DNA of 64,000 nt from Bugulina stolonifera. Lineage: Eukaryota; Bryozoa; Gymnolaemata; Cheilostomatida; Bugulidae. The notes beneath the pieces are model-generated. The model ran no database searches, was not told where the DNA came from, and saw nothing but the letters and a program-made list of their open reading frames with translations. A program made the position numbers and the translations under genes. The stretch is from assembly GCA_935421135.1 (NCBI GenBank), contig OW285189.1:16141072-16205071 (forward strand), in the 5' to 3' direction. Shown piece after piece: positions 24,001-34,503 of the stretch. Position 1 is the stretch's first letter. Each line of letters opens with the position of its first letter.

Positions 24001-27000
24001 TCTCAGGGAATCTACCCAGTCGTAAGGAAAGAATCCCTTACTCTCTGACACACCAAATGCCTTCAAGTATTTGGAGTAGTTGAAGCCCGGTGCGATAAAG
24101 TTGCATATGTCAAGGAACCTAAAACGTCTACTCTCCACGCAGGACATACTGTTAACACGCTTAACGATGAAGACAAAATCTTCTCCCTCCTCTTCTTGTA
24201 GAGAGCGAAGCAAAGGTCCCTTTAGTATATTTAGGTCATACTTTTGTGAGTTGAAACCAACCACCGGAACGCTGGAGATGTGCTGTTCTAACTCTCTTTC
24301 TAATCCGGAGAGACCGGACTTCACCCTGTAAGTCGAGACGTTAGAGAACTTTTCGTCAGCAAAGGCTTCTTCTCTATCCGCCCGATCCGCAAGGAAAGTA
24401 GAGAGTCGCTTGCGTACATCCCGGAATCTTTCTCCGAACAAATCTCCTGCCACGTCAGCAATCTTTGCTATGTATTGGACGAATTGACGAATGCACTTCG
24501 TTCCATCCTTGCTGTCGACACTCCTCACAAAACACTTGGCCTGCTCAAACCCCGGGACGTTAGAACATACAGATATGCTCAGTAACTCGTGTCTTGCACT
24601 AAAAGTCATTGTGGAGGTGTTAGTTTGTAGGTTGTCTTTTGGCATGAAGCATTCAATATCATAGGTGATATAGTAGGGGTAGTATAAGAGGTCGGGGTTC
24701 ACCACCTCTATTCCCGCCACTCGCTTGAGTTTTGTGAATATGGTTGGCGGGGGTCCAAACGTTCCACCAGGGAAAACAAACACCGATGCTTCCTCTGGCG
24801 AGCACTTATGTCGCCGTAGGCTGGACAAACGTGTGAAAGCGCCATCGCACAACTTGCAGGTGAAACATCTGGCAAACGAATCAACATTCTTTATCCAGCT
24901 GAAGTGTTTTTCGTACATGTTGACAAAGAGTTTACGGGCTTTGTTTCGTGCCCCAGATGACCAAACTATCGGAGCTACCCCCTCATCAGTTAGGCAGAAG
25001 ACTATTATAGATATGTCAAAATGATCTTCCAAGGCCAGCAGATCACTCGCGCCCACCCCGGGAAAGTCTGACAAAGTTGATGAGGGTGGGGAAGAAGATC
25101 TAGATTGTCTCATGTATTGTTTAAACAAGCGATGTGTTGTGGTCTGAGAGGGGCGATGACAGCAACATCCTTTCTTTGGGTCGCAGTTACAGTCATACAT
25201 CATGGCCAAACATCTAAAGAAACACAATTTGTCTGGGTAGGGACGGGCACCTCCTCTGGCCCAAAAGTCTACATCTAGTGCTATCACATGTCGGTTGTTA
25301 AGTATGTAGTCTGGGAGTTTGCTCACTACACCACCCACCTTGCCAATCTCTAGGAGTTTATAGATGTAGAATGTCAAATTTGCAATGTGACGTAAAACCC
25401 AAGCGGTGTTCGGTCTCCTTTGTGCTGATCTCTCTCTCAAGTCGAGCTCCTGCACAGATTCGCAAAACTCTCTCATCTCATTCTCTGCTCTGATCAGTCT
25501 TGGCTTGGGGAAGAACGCGGCATTGTTGCTTGATGAGTGAAAGTAGCGCAACTCTCCACTGGTCTTATGCTCGAGGATGACTCCAGCGCTACAGTTAATC
25601 TTCACAGTACAAGTTACTCTCTTCCACATCACTCTCAATTTAGTCCACACCTCTTCATCTCCTTCATCTTCACATTCCCCTCTCCACACTCGAACGTTGA
25701 GAATGTCTTCTACAGGACGAGAGTGTATTGTGGACCTGATCGAACTCCAATAGCGGGCTAGTAGCACCCCCATCTCATCCCCCTCTTCAGCTGTTGGAGG
25801 TTTGGACCAGAAAACATCATCAAACTTCTCTGCATCCCCCTCATCTTTTTCCGCCTTGGCCTCGCTATGAAATCGTCTCATGTGATGACCTAGCTTTCTC
25901 CTCCCATCAAAACATCCGCCACAAACCGGGCACTTGTGTGGGTGAGCCTGCGCATGCATTCTCTTCGTGTGCCTGTCTAGAGAAAACGCTGTTTTGAGAA
26001 CCAGACCGCATAGTTGACAGGTGTGCTCGGCCTGACGAGAGCTCTCCCCCCCTATAAAAATACAAAATAGTAGGGTGTAAGTTATTCTTTTACCTCATAC
26101 TACTATTAGCAATCCACAATTGTTACCAACTACCTCATTTAGCACTAACCTTTTTTACTTGTTGACATTTCTGATCAGGTGCTGACTAGTAGGTAAGTGT
26201 CTCTGTTTAGTCTCCCTATAAAAAATATATAGTAGTAGGGTGTAAGTTAATTTTTTTTGTTTTTGGCTCAATAGCGTTATATACAATAGACACTTCACAA
26301 TTGCTGCCGATTACCCTATTTAGCACTAACCTTATGTTGTACTTGTTGACATCTCTGATCAGGCGCTGACTAGTAGGTAGCTGTCTCTGTTTACTCTCAC
26401 TCTGTTGACTAGAGGCTGATTGTTCATACTGCTAGAGTGAGAAACTCATACCTTAAATAGTAGTATTCAGTGGGCGGAGTCTAACCATTTCCCCACCCTT
26501 GGCAATACCACCCCGATGTGAATCCGAAGCCTCCCGATGTGAATCCGAAGCCTCCCGATGCACCCCGATGTGAATCCGAAGCCTCCCGATGTGAATCCGA
26601 AGCCTCCCGATGCACTCCGATGTGAATCCGAAGCTTCCCGATGCATCCCGATGTGATTCCGAAGCTTCCCGATGCATCCCGATGTGAATCCGAAGCTTCC
26701 CGATGCATCCCGATGTGATTCCGAAGCTTCCCGATGCATCCCGATGTGAATCCGAAGCTTCCCGATGCATCCCGATGTGAATCCGAAGCTTCCCGATGCA
26801 TCCCGATGTGATTCCGAAGCTTCCCGATGCATCCCGATGTGATTCCGAAGCTTCCCGATGCATCCCGATGTGATTCCGAAGCTTCCCGATGTGTCAATTC
26901 ACATCGGGGTGCATCGGGATGCATCGGGAGGCTTCGGAATCACATCGGGATGCATCGGGAAGCTTCGGATTCTCATAGGGATGCATCGGGAAGCTTCGGA

Positions 27001-30000
27001 ATCACATCGGGATGCATCGGGAAGCTTCGGAATCACATCGGGATGCATCGGGATGCATCGGGAAGCTTCGGATTCACATCGGGATGCATCGGGAAGCTTC
27101 GGAATCACATCGGGATGCATCGGGAAGCTTCGGATTCACATCGGGATGCATCGGGAAGCTTCGGGATCACATCGGGATGCATCGGGAAGCTTCGGATTCA
27201 CATCGGGATGCATCGGGAGGCTTCGGATTCACATCGGGGTGCATCGGGAGGCTTCGGATTCACATCGGGATGCATCGGGAGGCTTCGGATTCACATCGGG
27301 ATGCATCGGGAGGCTTCGGATTCACATCGGGAGGCTTCGGATTCACATCGGGGTGCATCGGGAGGCTTCGGATTCACATCGGGGTGCATCGGGAGGCTTC
27401 GGATTCACATCGGGGTGCATCGGGTCACATTGGGATTGGATAAAAAAAGGGAGGAGTCAAGAAATGAGCAGTTGTATAAAGGGAGAGTGGGATCACAGTC
27501 TCAGCATTCAAAGTTCAGCACATCACTACTGTACAGCTACACTACTACAATAGTACATTATCAATGGATACTGACAACATAGTCCAAAACCAAGAAGAGT
27601 TATTTGCGGGCTTAACGGACTCACAAATGGATGGGATTATTGAAGAAGAAGAGTGCAGCCAGAAGAGGAAAGAAGAGGTGGATGCGTTAAAAGAGGCACG
27701 GAAGAAGGGGAAAATAATAGGAGTGGGGAGTCTTGCCCGAAAGGATCTTTCTAACATGGCGGACTCTCCATCCTCCCCGGAGCGGGCCTCGGATAGGGGC
27801 GAGACCACAACAACCAAGAAGAGGAAGAACCCAAAAGGAGATGAAATCTGTGCTAAGAAAAAGAAGAAACCCCAGGTGATTGTAATACCAGATGATGACG
27901 ATGATGATGGCCACGGAGCCGATACGGCTACGGAAGAAATGGATGGTGGTGAGACGACGAAGGGAAAAAAAGCTACCAAGTCCCCTTGCAAGGGGAAGAA
28001 AAAGAGCGGGGGACTAAGCCTGGAGAAAGCTCGTGCAGTGGCGGCAACCCTAATGTAAGTAGCCCTATTCGTATATCTATAAATTACCGTACTATCTTTC
28101 TCCCGTTTAACCGCTTTGTCGGATCTATATACACCACTTTCGTTATTGTAGGAGCATGAGAGCGGAGAAGAGGAGCTCTCTGCAGACAACGGTGAAGCTG
28201 TCAGAGCTAGAGCCAGGAACTGTGCTAGAAGTGAGTGGAGGTTCGGTGGTTGAAACGGCATTCGGAAAAGCATTCTTAGCCAGGGCAAGCTATGTGGATG
28301 ACAAGGGGATGAGACATTGCATCAGCTTTCACACCAACATTCGTCACGCCATGCCCAAGCTAGCGGATGTCAAAGAAGAGGAGCTAAAGGACCTTACTCT
28401 TCCACCTAGGATCATGGTGTACTTGGGACAGCAGGAGACCGCTAAAGGACAAAACACATTCAATCGTATCGAGAGCGTGTGCTCCCTGCCAGGAGCAGCC
28501 ATGAAAAAGCTGGCCGGTGACTTGAGAAAGAAGACCTTGGCCCAGTTGGAAGAATTTTTTCGAGTGCAAACGCTATCTTCATTCCCCGTTGGTTCTGTGC
28601 TGGTGGTGACCGCGCTCCGACCCACATACGTCCCAAGATGCGGTGATGGTGATAATGCGAGCAACTCCATTGCCACCTACGAGTGCCGGATTGGAAACAA
28701 GGAAAAAAGGGAGAGGTCTTCCTTCCGGGACGTCTGGCAGTTTCGATGAAAGAGCTCCTCCCCTCCGTGATGGTGTACAAGGGACAGAAGACTTCCAAGA
28801 GCGGGAGAACATTCTACGATTGTGCCATTCTAGATTCCATCCTCGGCGAGCGTCTCCTCCCCGCCACTGCACAGTTTTGAGGCAAAAACTTTTGTCATTC
28901 ACACTCATTCGTGTCTACTTATCAATTGATTTTATATTATTACTCTCAAACTCGTGCATCGTTAGCCTTACTCATATTTTTCATAGTCGTATATCGGTTT
29001 TTATCGATTGATTTTATATTATTACTCTCAAACGTATTGAAAATTAAAACAAACTCGTGTATCATTACCCTTACTCATATTTTTCGTAGTCACATATCAA
29101 GTTTTTTATCGATTGATTTTATATTATTACTCTCAAACGCATTGAAAATTAAAACAAACTCGTGTATCATTACCCTGACTCATATTTTTCATAGTCGCAT
29201 ATCATCTATTCTAGAATACATCACACACCATTACTCTAACCCGTATTTTCCTTCGCTTCACCCTACTCCAGCCGACGGTCCGCCCGCGAGGGCCGCGACG
29301 GGTCGTTGGGGCGGGAGGGCGGGGGAGGGGCCGGGGAGGGGCGGGGGATGGGCGGGGGGAGGGCGGCGTGGGGCCACGGCTGGATTCGCAAACGAGAACC
29401 GCCGCGAGGCGGAGGGCGAGGCGGAGGGGAGGGGACGGGTGGAGGGAGGACGGGTGGGGTTCGCGGGGCGGGGGGGGGGGCGCGCGCGTACGCGCGCCCC
29501 CTCGCCCGAGCCGTGGGACGGGGCGAGGGCGGGGCGCGGGGTTTGCTCTTTAGACTGGGTTCCGCGGAACAGCCGATGAGGTTTTTGAAACCCCACCCGC
29601 GATGGGGGGGGAGTAGGTTCTAGGGCTTTGCACATAGAGTGAGGTTTAGGGGAGAGGAGGGGGCGAGAGGACGGGTGGGGTGGTCGTCCGCCCGGGGAGT
29701 TTTTGGATCTAGGGCTAATACGACGCGGAAATGGCCGGGTGTCTGTGTAGATCTGCACTGACTATACTACTACTTACATAGTACATGTAGATCCTAATTT
29801 TCTTATCTTCACATAGGTGAGAGTTGACTAACCTAGGTTTATTATAGCACCGTGTTCTTGTCAAACACAAAAATCTGTACCTTTCTATTCCGTTGAATGG
29901 TCACACAGATAAGATATAATATGTATTTTGTACTGTTACATTGTTATCATTGCAGATATTATGAGGTGAGAAAAGACTATCCTGATTTCTACCAAAATTT

Positions 30001-32904
30001 CAGACCATCAGCAGCTAAAACTGGTTACGAAAGTGGTTTATATGTCAAGTTGCCAAAATCGAAGGAAACCGACCCACAAGTGGTGCTTATTCAAGCAGGT
30101 ATAATGGAAGTAATAGACTGGTAACAACTTAGATGAAACATTCCTGCATTCCACTTTTTGGTTATTAATAACACACAACTTACCACCAATTGTATATGTA
30201 GTTCCCATGTAGGTTTTCGTGTTTACCTACGTCAGTGAAACCAGAACTAGCGTGAAAACCAATGACGTCATCTACAATGTAAAACACCACCTGGTAATGC
30301 AGGTATTATTTCTATGATATACATGTACATGTATATAGAAATGTAATATAAACTTTTTCATGTCTTGCTTCAGGGCTTTGGGATCCAGCTACCACCTCAG
30401 TAGACGACATGTTTAAGGGCAACATATTACAAATTGAGAGGTGGATTCGAGTAAGTATTTCAGCTGAATCACAGTCTATATGCACAAAACCTATGTCAAT
30501 TAGCGAATCACAGGCTATGCACATTAAACCTATATCAATTTGCGGATCACAGACTATGCACACAAAGCCTATATCAAATTGCTTTAGGATTGCGTGTAGC
30601 ACTTGTTGTGTTCAGACATACATGTATTTAGGAGAACTATGAAAAAAAACACTTTGGAATCTTTTAGATCTAAAATAGGTGCAAATCCTTGCACAAGTAG
30701 CTGGAAGAATTTTATATGATTGTTGCCCAAACTTGTGCGACAATGAGGCATAGTCACTGCCAGAGCTCTTCGTTACGATTTCAGTTAGATAATATGGCTG
30801 CTTCATTAAATACAGCGACATACCTAATCCCATTTCACCATTTTCACTAGTAAGGAGCCCATTATTGCAGTTAACGGAATTTTTTAGTATCTATTATTAA
30901 CGGTTTCACAAATTTTAGTGTAGCACCAAGCGCTTATAAATGCACTGGTATAAATACACTGGTGTCGTGTTGTGTTGTGTCGTGTTGTGTTAAGTTTTAT
31001 TACATGTATATCATATTCCAGATGGGAGAGAACCAAGTCAATGGTATCACAATCTTAGCAGACATGTCTGGTCTTTCTTGGAACCAGGCCAAGAACATGA
31101 ACCCATTCGTAGCAAAGAGGGCTACATCTATTCTCCAGGTATGTGATGAGGGCAAGTAGATGAATACTACAACTGGTAAACCTACCTGTATAGGTAGCCA
31201 TGCAACTGACTATATCCTTGTCTATGGTCTTCTCCCTAACAAGTCTCGCTGTTTCTGTAGGCGTTGCACATAATCCTCAACTGTTAAAATAAGTTCTCTG
31301 AACAAATGTAAACATGGTTAAAATATTCTCCTTTTCTGCCACATTAGCTGCTATCCACGAACCTGGACCTTTCCCTTTTGTGTCCCCCAGATTGCTATAA
31401 TACACGTTATTCTGATATCAATAACAGCTCCTTCTGCTATTATGAAGCCTATACTCAATATGTGCATGATATACATGTACAATGTAGTACGTAGCAGTCA
31501 GCTGAAATTATAGGAAACAAAGCAAACTTATCGGGTAGAGAAATACATATTATATAAAATTTCAGTGTCCTCAAGTTTTAGCCATACTATGGACATCTGT
31601 GGGCAAAACCAAGAAGCTAGGTGAACATATTATTGTGTGCACAATACATGTAACATATTATTGTGTGCACAGTACATGTAACATATTATTGTGTGCACAG
31701 TACATGTAACATATTATTATTGTGAATAAATCCATGCCATGACAACAACTAGCTCCATGTATTGGTTGTGACAATATCATATCACATTATTGGCTCATGC
31801 ACGTATGTACACCTGCATGATTGTGCATTAAACTTTCTGTTTTGCAGCAAGCAATGCCCTGCAGGTTAAAAGGGATACACTACGTAAACGTTCCTCATTT
31901 CTTTGAATACATCTTTGCCATGGTCAAACCATTTCTCTCAGAAAAGTTGAGGAATAGAGTAAGTTTTACTTTATAATCGTACTAAAGAGTAAGAGAGTCA
32001 CCGGATCACTCTTACTCCTTGTTCGTACATACATGTAGGCCTACATTCGTCTGCTGCTGTACAGTATTAACATTGCTTTGTTACATCATTGAATCTGCAC
32101 ACAAGGTAGCATGTGCACGTGTACATGTGTATACAATAATGTATATCATCACCAGAAGACTGCAGTATTCCCATAAATACGTGGCATGTTCATACATCAT
32201 CTTATACATGTAGTTTACTTGATCTACATCCATACTACAGCTTATCAAATATACATATTCTTTTAAGAGCAATGTTATTAGCACAGGAGATGGGTACATC
32301 TATCAGTATAATACATGTATATATACTCCTCTCCTAGATACATGTACACTCTGCACCTGAGTACCTCAAAGAACACTTTGACCTTGATACCATACCAAAG
32401 GGTTTAGGTGGAACATTGGATATTACACCTGTTATAAAGGTAAGTACTGCTTAGTGTGTACTAGTAAAGTACAAGTATATCTCCTGCTGGTGAGTCTAAT
32501 AGCTATATTGACCACTGTTACTGCTACTACTATAGCCTTGTACTGTTACTACTATACCCTTGTACTGTTACTGCTACCACTATACCCTTGTACTGTTACT
32601 GCTACTACCATACCCTTGTACTGTTACTGTTACTACTGTACCCTTGTACTGTTACTGTTACTACTACTATACCCTTGTGCTTTTAGTGTGACCAGTGTTA
32701 TCATCTAGACAGTTGTCCAGTTGTGTAATGTACTGTATGTTGTTTATAAAGGAATGGGCTAAAGAAATGGCAGCCAGTGAAGATGAATTTAAGTCTTGGG
32801 AAAAGTATGGCATTAAACAAGTAGATGCTGTTTCTAGTAATAACAAGAACGCTGATGCTGTTGGAGGAGTGACTGGAACTTTTAAAAAACTTAACTGTGA
32901 TTAA
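19058..32904 (+). CDS. CRAL-TRIO lipid-binding protein, alpha-tocopherol-transfer-protein-like
   Basis: Eight exons join in phase to 306 aa: 19058-19169, 19857-19962, 29956-30098, 30374-30450, 31022-31138, 31848-31958, 32338-32439 and 32752-32904. The N-terminus is an acidic/basic helix followed by DDDAFLLMFLRARKF, the CRAL-TRIO N-terminal signature. The body has VNGITILADMSGLSW, the HYVNVPHFFEYIFAMVKPFL stretch and IPKGLGGTLD, which match the CRAL-TRIO lipid-binding core of the TTPA/TTPAL/clavesin group. Such proteins carry hydrophobic ligands (tocopherol, retinoids, phosphoinositides) between membranes in the cytosol; the ligand here is unknown. The exon 2 acceptor could be 12 nt downstream (19869) without changing frame. 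Intron 2 is about 10 kb because it holds the Polinton-like element; the other introns are 0.2-0.9 kb. Confidence 0.92.
20061..20066 (+). repeat. Target-site duplication TACATA (left)
   Basis: The 6-bp TACATA immediately precedes the left terminus AGTAGTATAG and is repeated right after the right terminus at 29775-29780. Six base pairs is the typical Polinton target-duplication size. Confidence 0.85.
20067..20599 (+). repeat. Left terminal inverted repeat of the PolB element
   Basis: About 533 bp, the reverse complement of 29229-29774 with small indels in C/G tracts. It is extremely GC- and CpG-rich (for example GCGCGCGTACGCGCGC near 20342) in an AT-rich genome. The open frames inside it are by-products of low stop-codon content. 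Confidence 0.95.
20670..20896 (-). CDS. Possible small basic ORF or exon near the left TIR
   Basis: An open minus-strand segment of about 75 codons is rich in Arg, Ser and Lys and ends at a good donor (GTAAGT, reverse complement of 20664-20669). No upstream ATG in frame was found and no family was recognised. It could be an exon of a DNA-packing-type basic protein or simply GC-rich noise. Confidence is low. Confidence 0.2.
20997..21058. repeat. (CAT)n microsatellite
   Basis: About 20 consecutive CAT triplets lie between the left TIR and the polymerase gene. The remaining sequence from 20897 to 21496 shows no gene; a possible minus-strand AATAAA (TTTATT at 21318) may end the polymerase transcript. 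Confidence 0.9.
21497..26051 (-). CDS. Family-B DNA polymerase of Polinton type, with zinc-finger N-terminus; frameshifted near the C-terminus
   Basis: Three exons are visible: 26051-22369, 22267-22176 and 22068-21497. The first ends at a GC donor (AG|GCAAGT). Two C2H2 fingers open the protein (CQLCG..., CPVCGG...) and a third lies later (CKLCDGAFTRLSSLRRHKC). Next come exonuclease motifs TYDIECF (Exo I), VGFNSQKYDLN (Exo II) and YNNLDVV (Exo III). Polymerase motif A is DANALY, motif B is KLVGNSAYGK and motif C is EMDTDSAY; the catalytic aspartates of A and C are present. Length is about 1,440 codons. A 4-bp tandem copy (TTCG TTCG, 21814-21821) shifts the frame after motif C, so the C-terminal thumb region lies in another frame. 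The 5' end is uncertain: an acceptor-like TATAG precedes 26051, so a leader exon may exist. It would replicate the element, probably with a protein primer as inferred from relatives. Confidence 0.9.
22268..22368 (-). other. GC-AG intron in the element's polymerase gene
   Basis: The exon ends AAAAAG and the intron starts GCAAGT; the acceptor TTTTAG precedes a codon run that continues the conserved palm region. Splicing is needed: reading through loses the conserved VILQRAKLRMLEFYY block in the next exon. GC donors are a known minor class. Confidence 0.75.
26050..26395. repeat. Direct duplication of ~164-180 bp upstream of the polymerase gene
   Basis: Two diverged copies, 26050-26213 and 26214-26395, share CCCTATAAAAA, TAGTAGGGTGTAAGTTA, TTAGCACTAACCTT and GCTGACTAGTAGGTA blocks. 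They lie in the presumed 5' region of the polymerase gene, so they may be a duplicated promoter or leader segment. Confidence 0.8.
26512..27430. repeat. Mirror-image array of 31-bp repeats
   Basis: The left arm (about 26512-26890) carries units in one orientation and the right arm (about 26900-27430) carries them reversed; the switch is near 26893-26903 (CCGATGTGTCAATTCACATCGG). A unit contains the 8-bp palindromes GATGCATC and GAAGCTTC plus CACATCGG. No frame contains frequent stops, so long spurious open frames of 120-250 codons appear on both strands. It separates two divergently transcribed genes. Confidence 0.95.
27475..27480 (+). promoter_or_regulatory. TATA box for the plus-strand gene of the element
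   Basis: TATAAA lies about 85 bp before the predicted ATG at 27564, just outside the 31-bp array. This would put transcription start near 27505. It is inferred from position only. Confidence 0.45.
27564..28880 (+). CDS. Lysine-rich protein with two OB-like repeats, possible ssDNA-binding protein of the element; frameshifted
   Basis: Two exons: 27564-28054 (donor GTAAGT) and from 28152 onward, joined in phase 2. The first ~160 residues are acidic and lysine-rich, with KKRKNPKG- and KKKKKP-type basic clusters (nuclear localisation signals likely) and an aspartate run. The second exon has two related ~90-residue modules with the pattern VGSVLxV...xxLP.R...MVYxGQ...F. The first is at about 28170-28475 and the second at about 28575-28870. 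The second module is split: the first frame ends at 28749, while the conserved remainder continues in the -1 frame to 28880. The shift lies in an A/G-rich run near 28690-28716. The fold and role are inferred from the repeated pattern and from the polymerase neighbour; no database match was possible. Confidence 0.6.
28915..29215. repeat. ~105-bp AT-rich tandem repeats near the right TIR
   Basis: Three copies of a block containing TGATTTTATATTATTACTCT and CTCATATTTTTC lie between the plus-strand gene and the right TIR. The first copy lacks about 25 bp. They could serve as a 3' processing or spacer region. Confidence 0.85.
29229..29774 (-). repeat. Right terminal inverted repeat of the PolB element
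   Basis: It mirrors the left TIR, ending ...GACTATACTACTACT at 29774. It carries one extra GTA unit near the tip relative to the left end, plus small differences in G tracts. Confidence 0.95.
29775..29780 (+). repeat. Target-site duplication TACATA (right)
   Basis: It matches 20061-20066 exactly and directly abuts the right terminus. Confidence 0.85.
30473..30593. repeat. ~39-bp tandem repeat in a CRAL-TRIO intron
   Basis: Three diverged units of the type GAATCACAGGCTATGCAC...CCTATATCAAT begin about 22 nt after the donor at 30451. Confidence 0.75.
31630..31722. repeat. 28-bp tandem repeat
   Basis: Three units of CATATTATTGTGTGCACA plus ATACATGTAA lie in an intron of the CRAL-TRIO gene. Confidence 0.85.
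32510..32686. repeat. Minisatellite of CCTTGTACTGTTACT type
   Basis: Imperfect 21-27-bp units lie in the last intron of the CRAL-TRIO gene, about 75 nt after the donor. Confidence 0.8.
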
Positions 32905-33128
32905 TGGAACTTAGGCTAGGTTAAAATCTACAAAATATTTTGGTGACAATATATTATAAGCTAAATTTTTTTATATGTTGAGTTTCTTGTCAGGACTATC
33001 CCTAAAGATTGCCTTATTTCTATAACAGTTGCCTACTCTAACTATTACTGTTCCTGCATGAATTTAACAGAAGCTTACGTTGCAAAACCTCTATCTTTGT
33101 AAAGTAATTACCTTATAGAACAACAGGA

Positions 33129-33300
33129 GCAGCTGTGGCCTAGTGGTAAGAGCTCTGGACTTCCATGTGGGAGCCCAGGTTCAATTTCCATAAGGATCAT
33201 TGGTGGTGTTAGGAAGAGCATCCAGCCACAATTGCTCCTGTGCCTCATATAATACTTTGCCATTGGTGAAGCGCCTTCTCCACCCCAAATTAAAAAAAAT
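33129..33300 (+). mobile_element. tRNA-derived SINE
   Basis: The head reads GCAGCTGTGGCCTAGTGGTA (A-box-like TGGCCTAGTGG), followed about 45 nt later by a B-box-like GGTTCAATTTCC. A body with GGAAGAGCATCCAGCCAC and an A-rich end near 33290 follow. This layout is typical of tRNA-derived SINEs in marine invertebrates and fish. Exact ends are uncertain. Confidence 0.75.
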
Positions 33301-34503
33301 GCAGATCTTTTTAGATCCTTGCTTTCTTACCTGAGATTAATAGTGGGAAGGAAAATTGGTAAGTTTACCTCATAAAATAACAAGCAATTCACACCACCAC
33401 ACCACCGTTGTGTAGCAATAATACGCGTAGTTACAATGTATTCTGTGTAATAGATTTCCATAAATTTTTGGGCTTGTGAAGCACTACTTGGGTTCCATTG
33501 AGCTAGTATATATCCTTATGCACAAGCACACCATATAGTAGAAAGTATCCAATTGGTCATCACTTTATCTATGAAGTAATAAGAACATTGTTTCTACAGT
33601 CTTTTTGACATGACTCAAGCCGATTGTTTGAATTGGTTGTTGTCAGTTGTCACTACCAGTTATTACCTATCAGTGTACACTGTACTCACTGTACAAGATA
33701 ACATATGTAATAAATCTAAATGTAATGTACAACCATGTACATGTATATCTAGTTTTGCTTGCAAAGAAGTGAAATTCTTTCAAGTTGTCCTCTCTTTTGG
33801 ATTACTGGAGTTTGGAGAGTTGTCTTCCGTCCACTAATAAATCTGCCTATCCTTTTTGCTAGGAATTATCCTACCACAACACTTATTTGCTTGAGTTTCT
33901 AATTATTTAGTAATAGAAATCTTGGGGCCCTTGAAAGTGTTCACACATAACTAAGCCGATAAGTTTGGTTTTAAGCTGAACTCAGGTGTTCTTTACAACT
34001 TAGAATATTGTTACAGTAGTATTGTAAACTAATTGAAGCATTTTTTTTTCGGAGTGATTGCAGGTTCTTCCATTCTAACGTGAGTCAGATTGTTCTGAAC
34101 TGACTAATAACGTACGACCAAGTATGTAAGTATAAGAATAGTGTTTTTAATTGCATTTATGATGTAAAAACTTAGAAAGAGATTAAAAAGAACAACAGAA
34201 CATAGGCCTACATACATTAACATTTTCATTAACATGAGCAAACATGATCAGATGTGGGCTGATCAGTCATGATTGATGAATGATGATCATGGTGTAGTTA
34301 GTAGTTATGTTGTTTGTTTTTATATTATAGTTATTGTGTTTATTATAAATAATGGTATTACTTAAACAAACATGACACAATTATTTATATAATTATTATA
34401 TTATTTATCTTTATGGATAAAATACTAGTAAACAATTAGAATTAACATAAATATAAAACAATTTTAGATTTAAATTAATTGTTTAATACTATTAAAGAAA
34501 TAT

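Larger units (their letters stand above)
20067..29774. mobile_element. Polinton/Maverick-like DNA element, 9.7 kb, without recognisable integrase or capsid genes
   Basis: The element inserts in intron 2 of the CRAL-TRIO gene. It has ~540-bp terminal inverted repeats, termini starting AGTAGTATAGTC, and a perfect 6-bp target duplication. It carries a family-B DNA polymerase on the minus strand and a divergent gene on the plus strand, separated by a mirror-image 31-bp repeat array. A search of the available reading frames found no retroviral-type integrase, FtsK/HerA-like ATPase, adenain-type protease, or major or minor capsid protein, although Polintons usually carry them. The near-identical TIRs suggest a fairly recent insertion, but the polymerase has a frameshift. 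It could be a deleted derivative of a normal Polinton or a distinct PolB-only lineage. Confidence 0.88.

Noticed and set aside
26453..27582. Several long open frames (120-250 codons) on both strands across the 31-bp array
   Set aside because: The unit has few stop codons in any frame and 31 is not a multiple of three, so open frames arise automatically. Their translations are cyclic repeats of the array.
28683..28705. Programmed -1 ribosomal frameshift as the explanation for the split OB-like module
   Set aside because: The A/G run does not form a canonical X XXY YYZ heptamer in the incoming frame, and no clear downstream pseudoknot was seen. Mutation or sequencing error is simpler.
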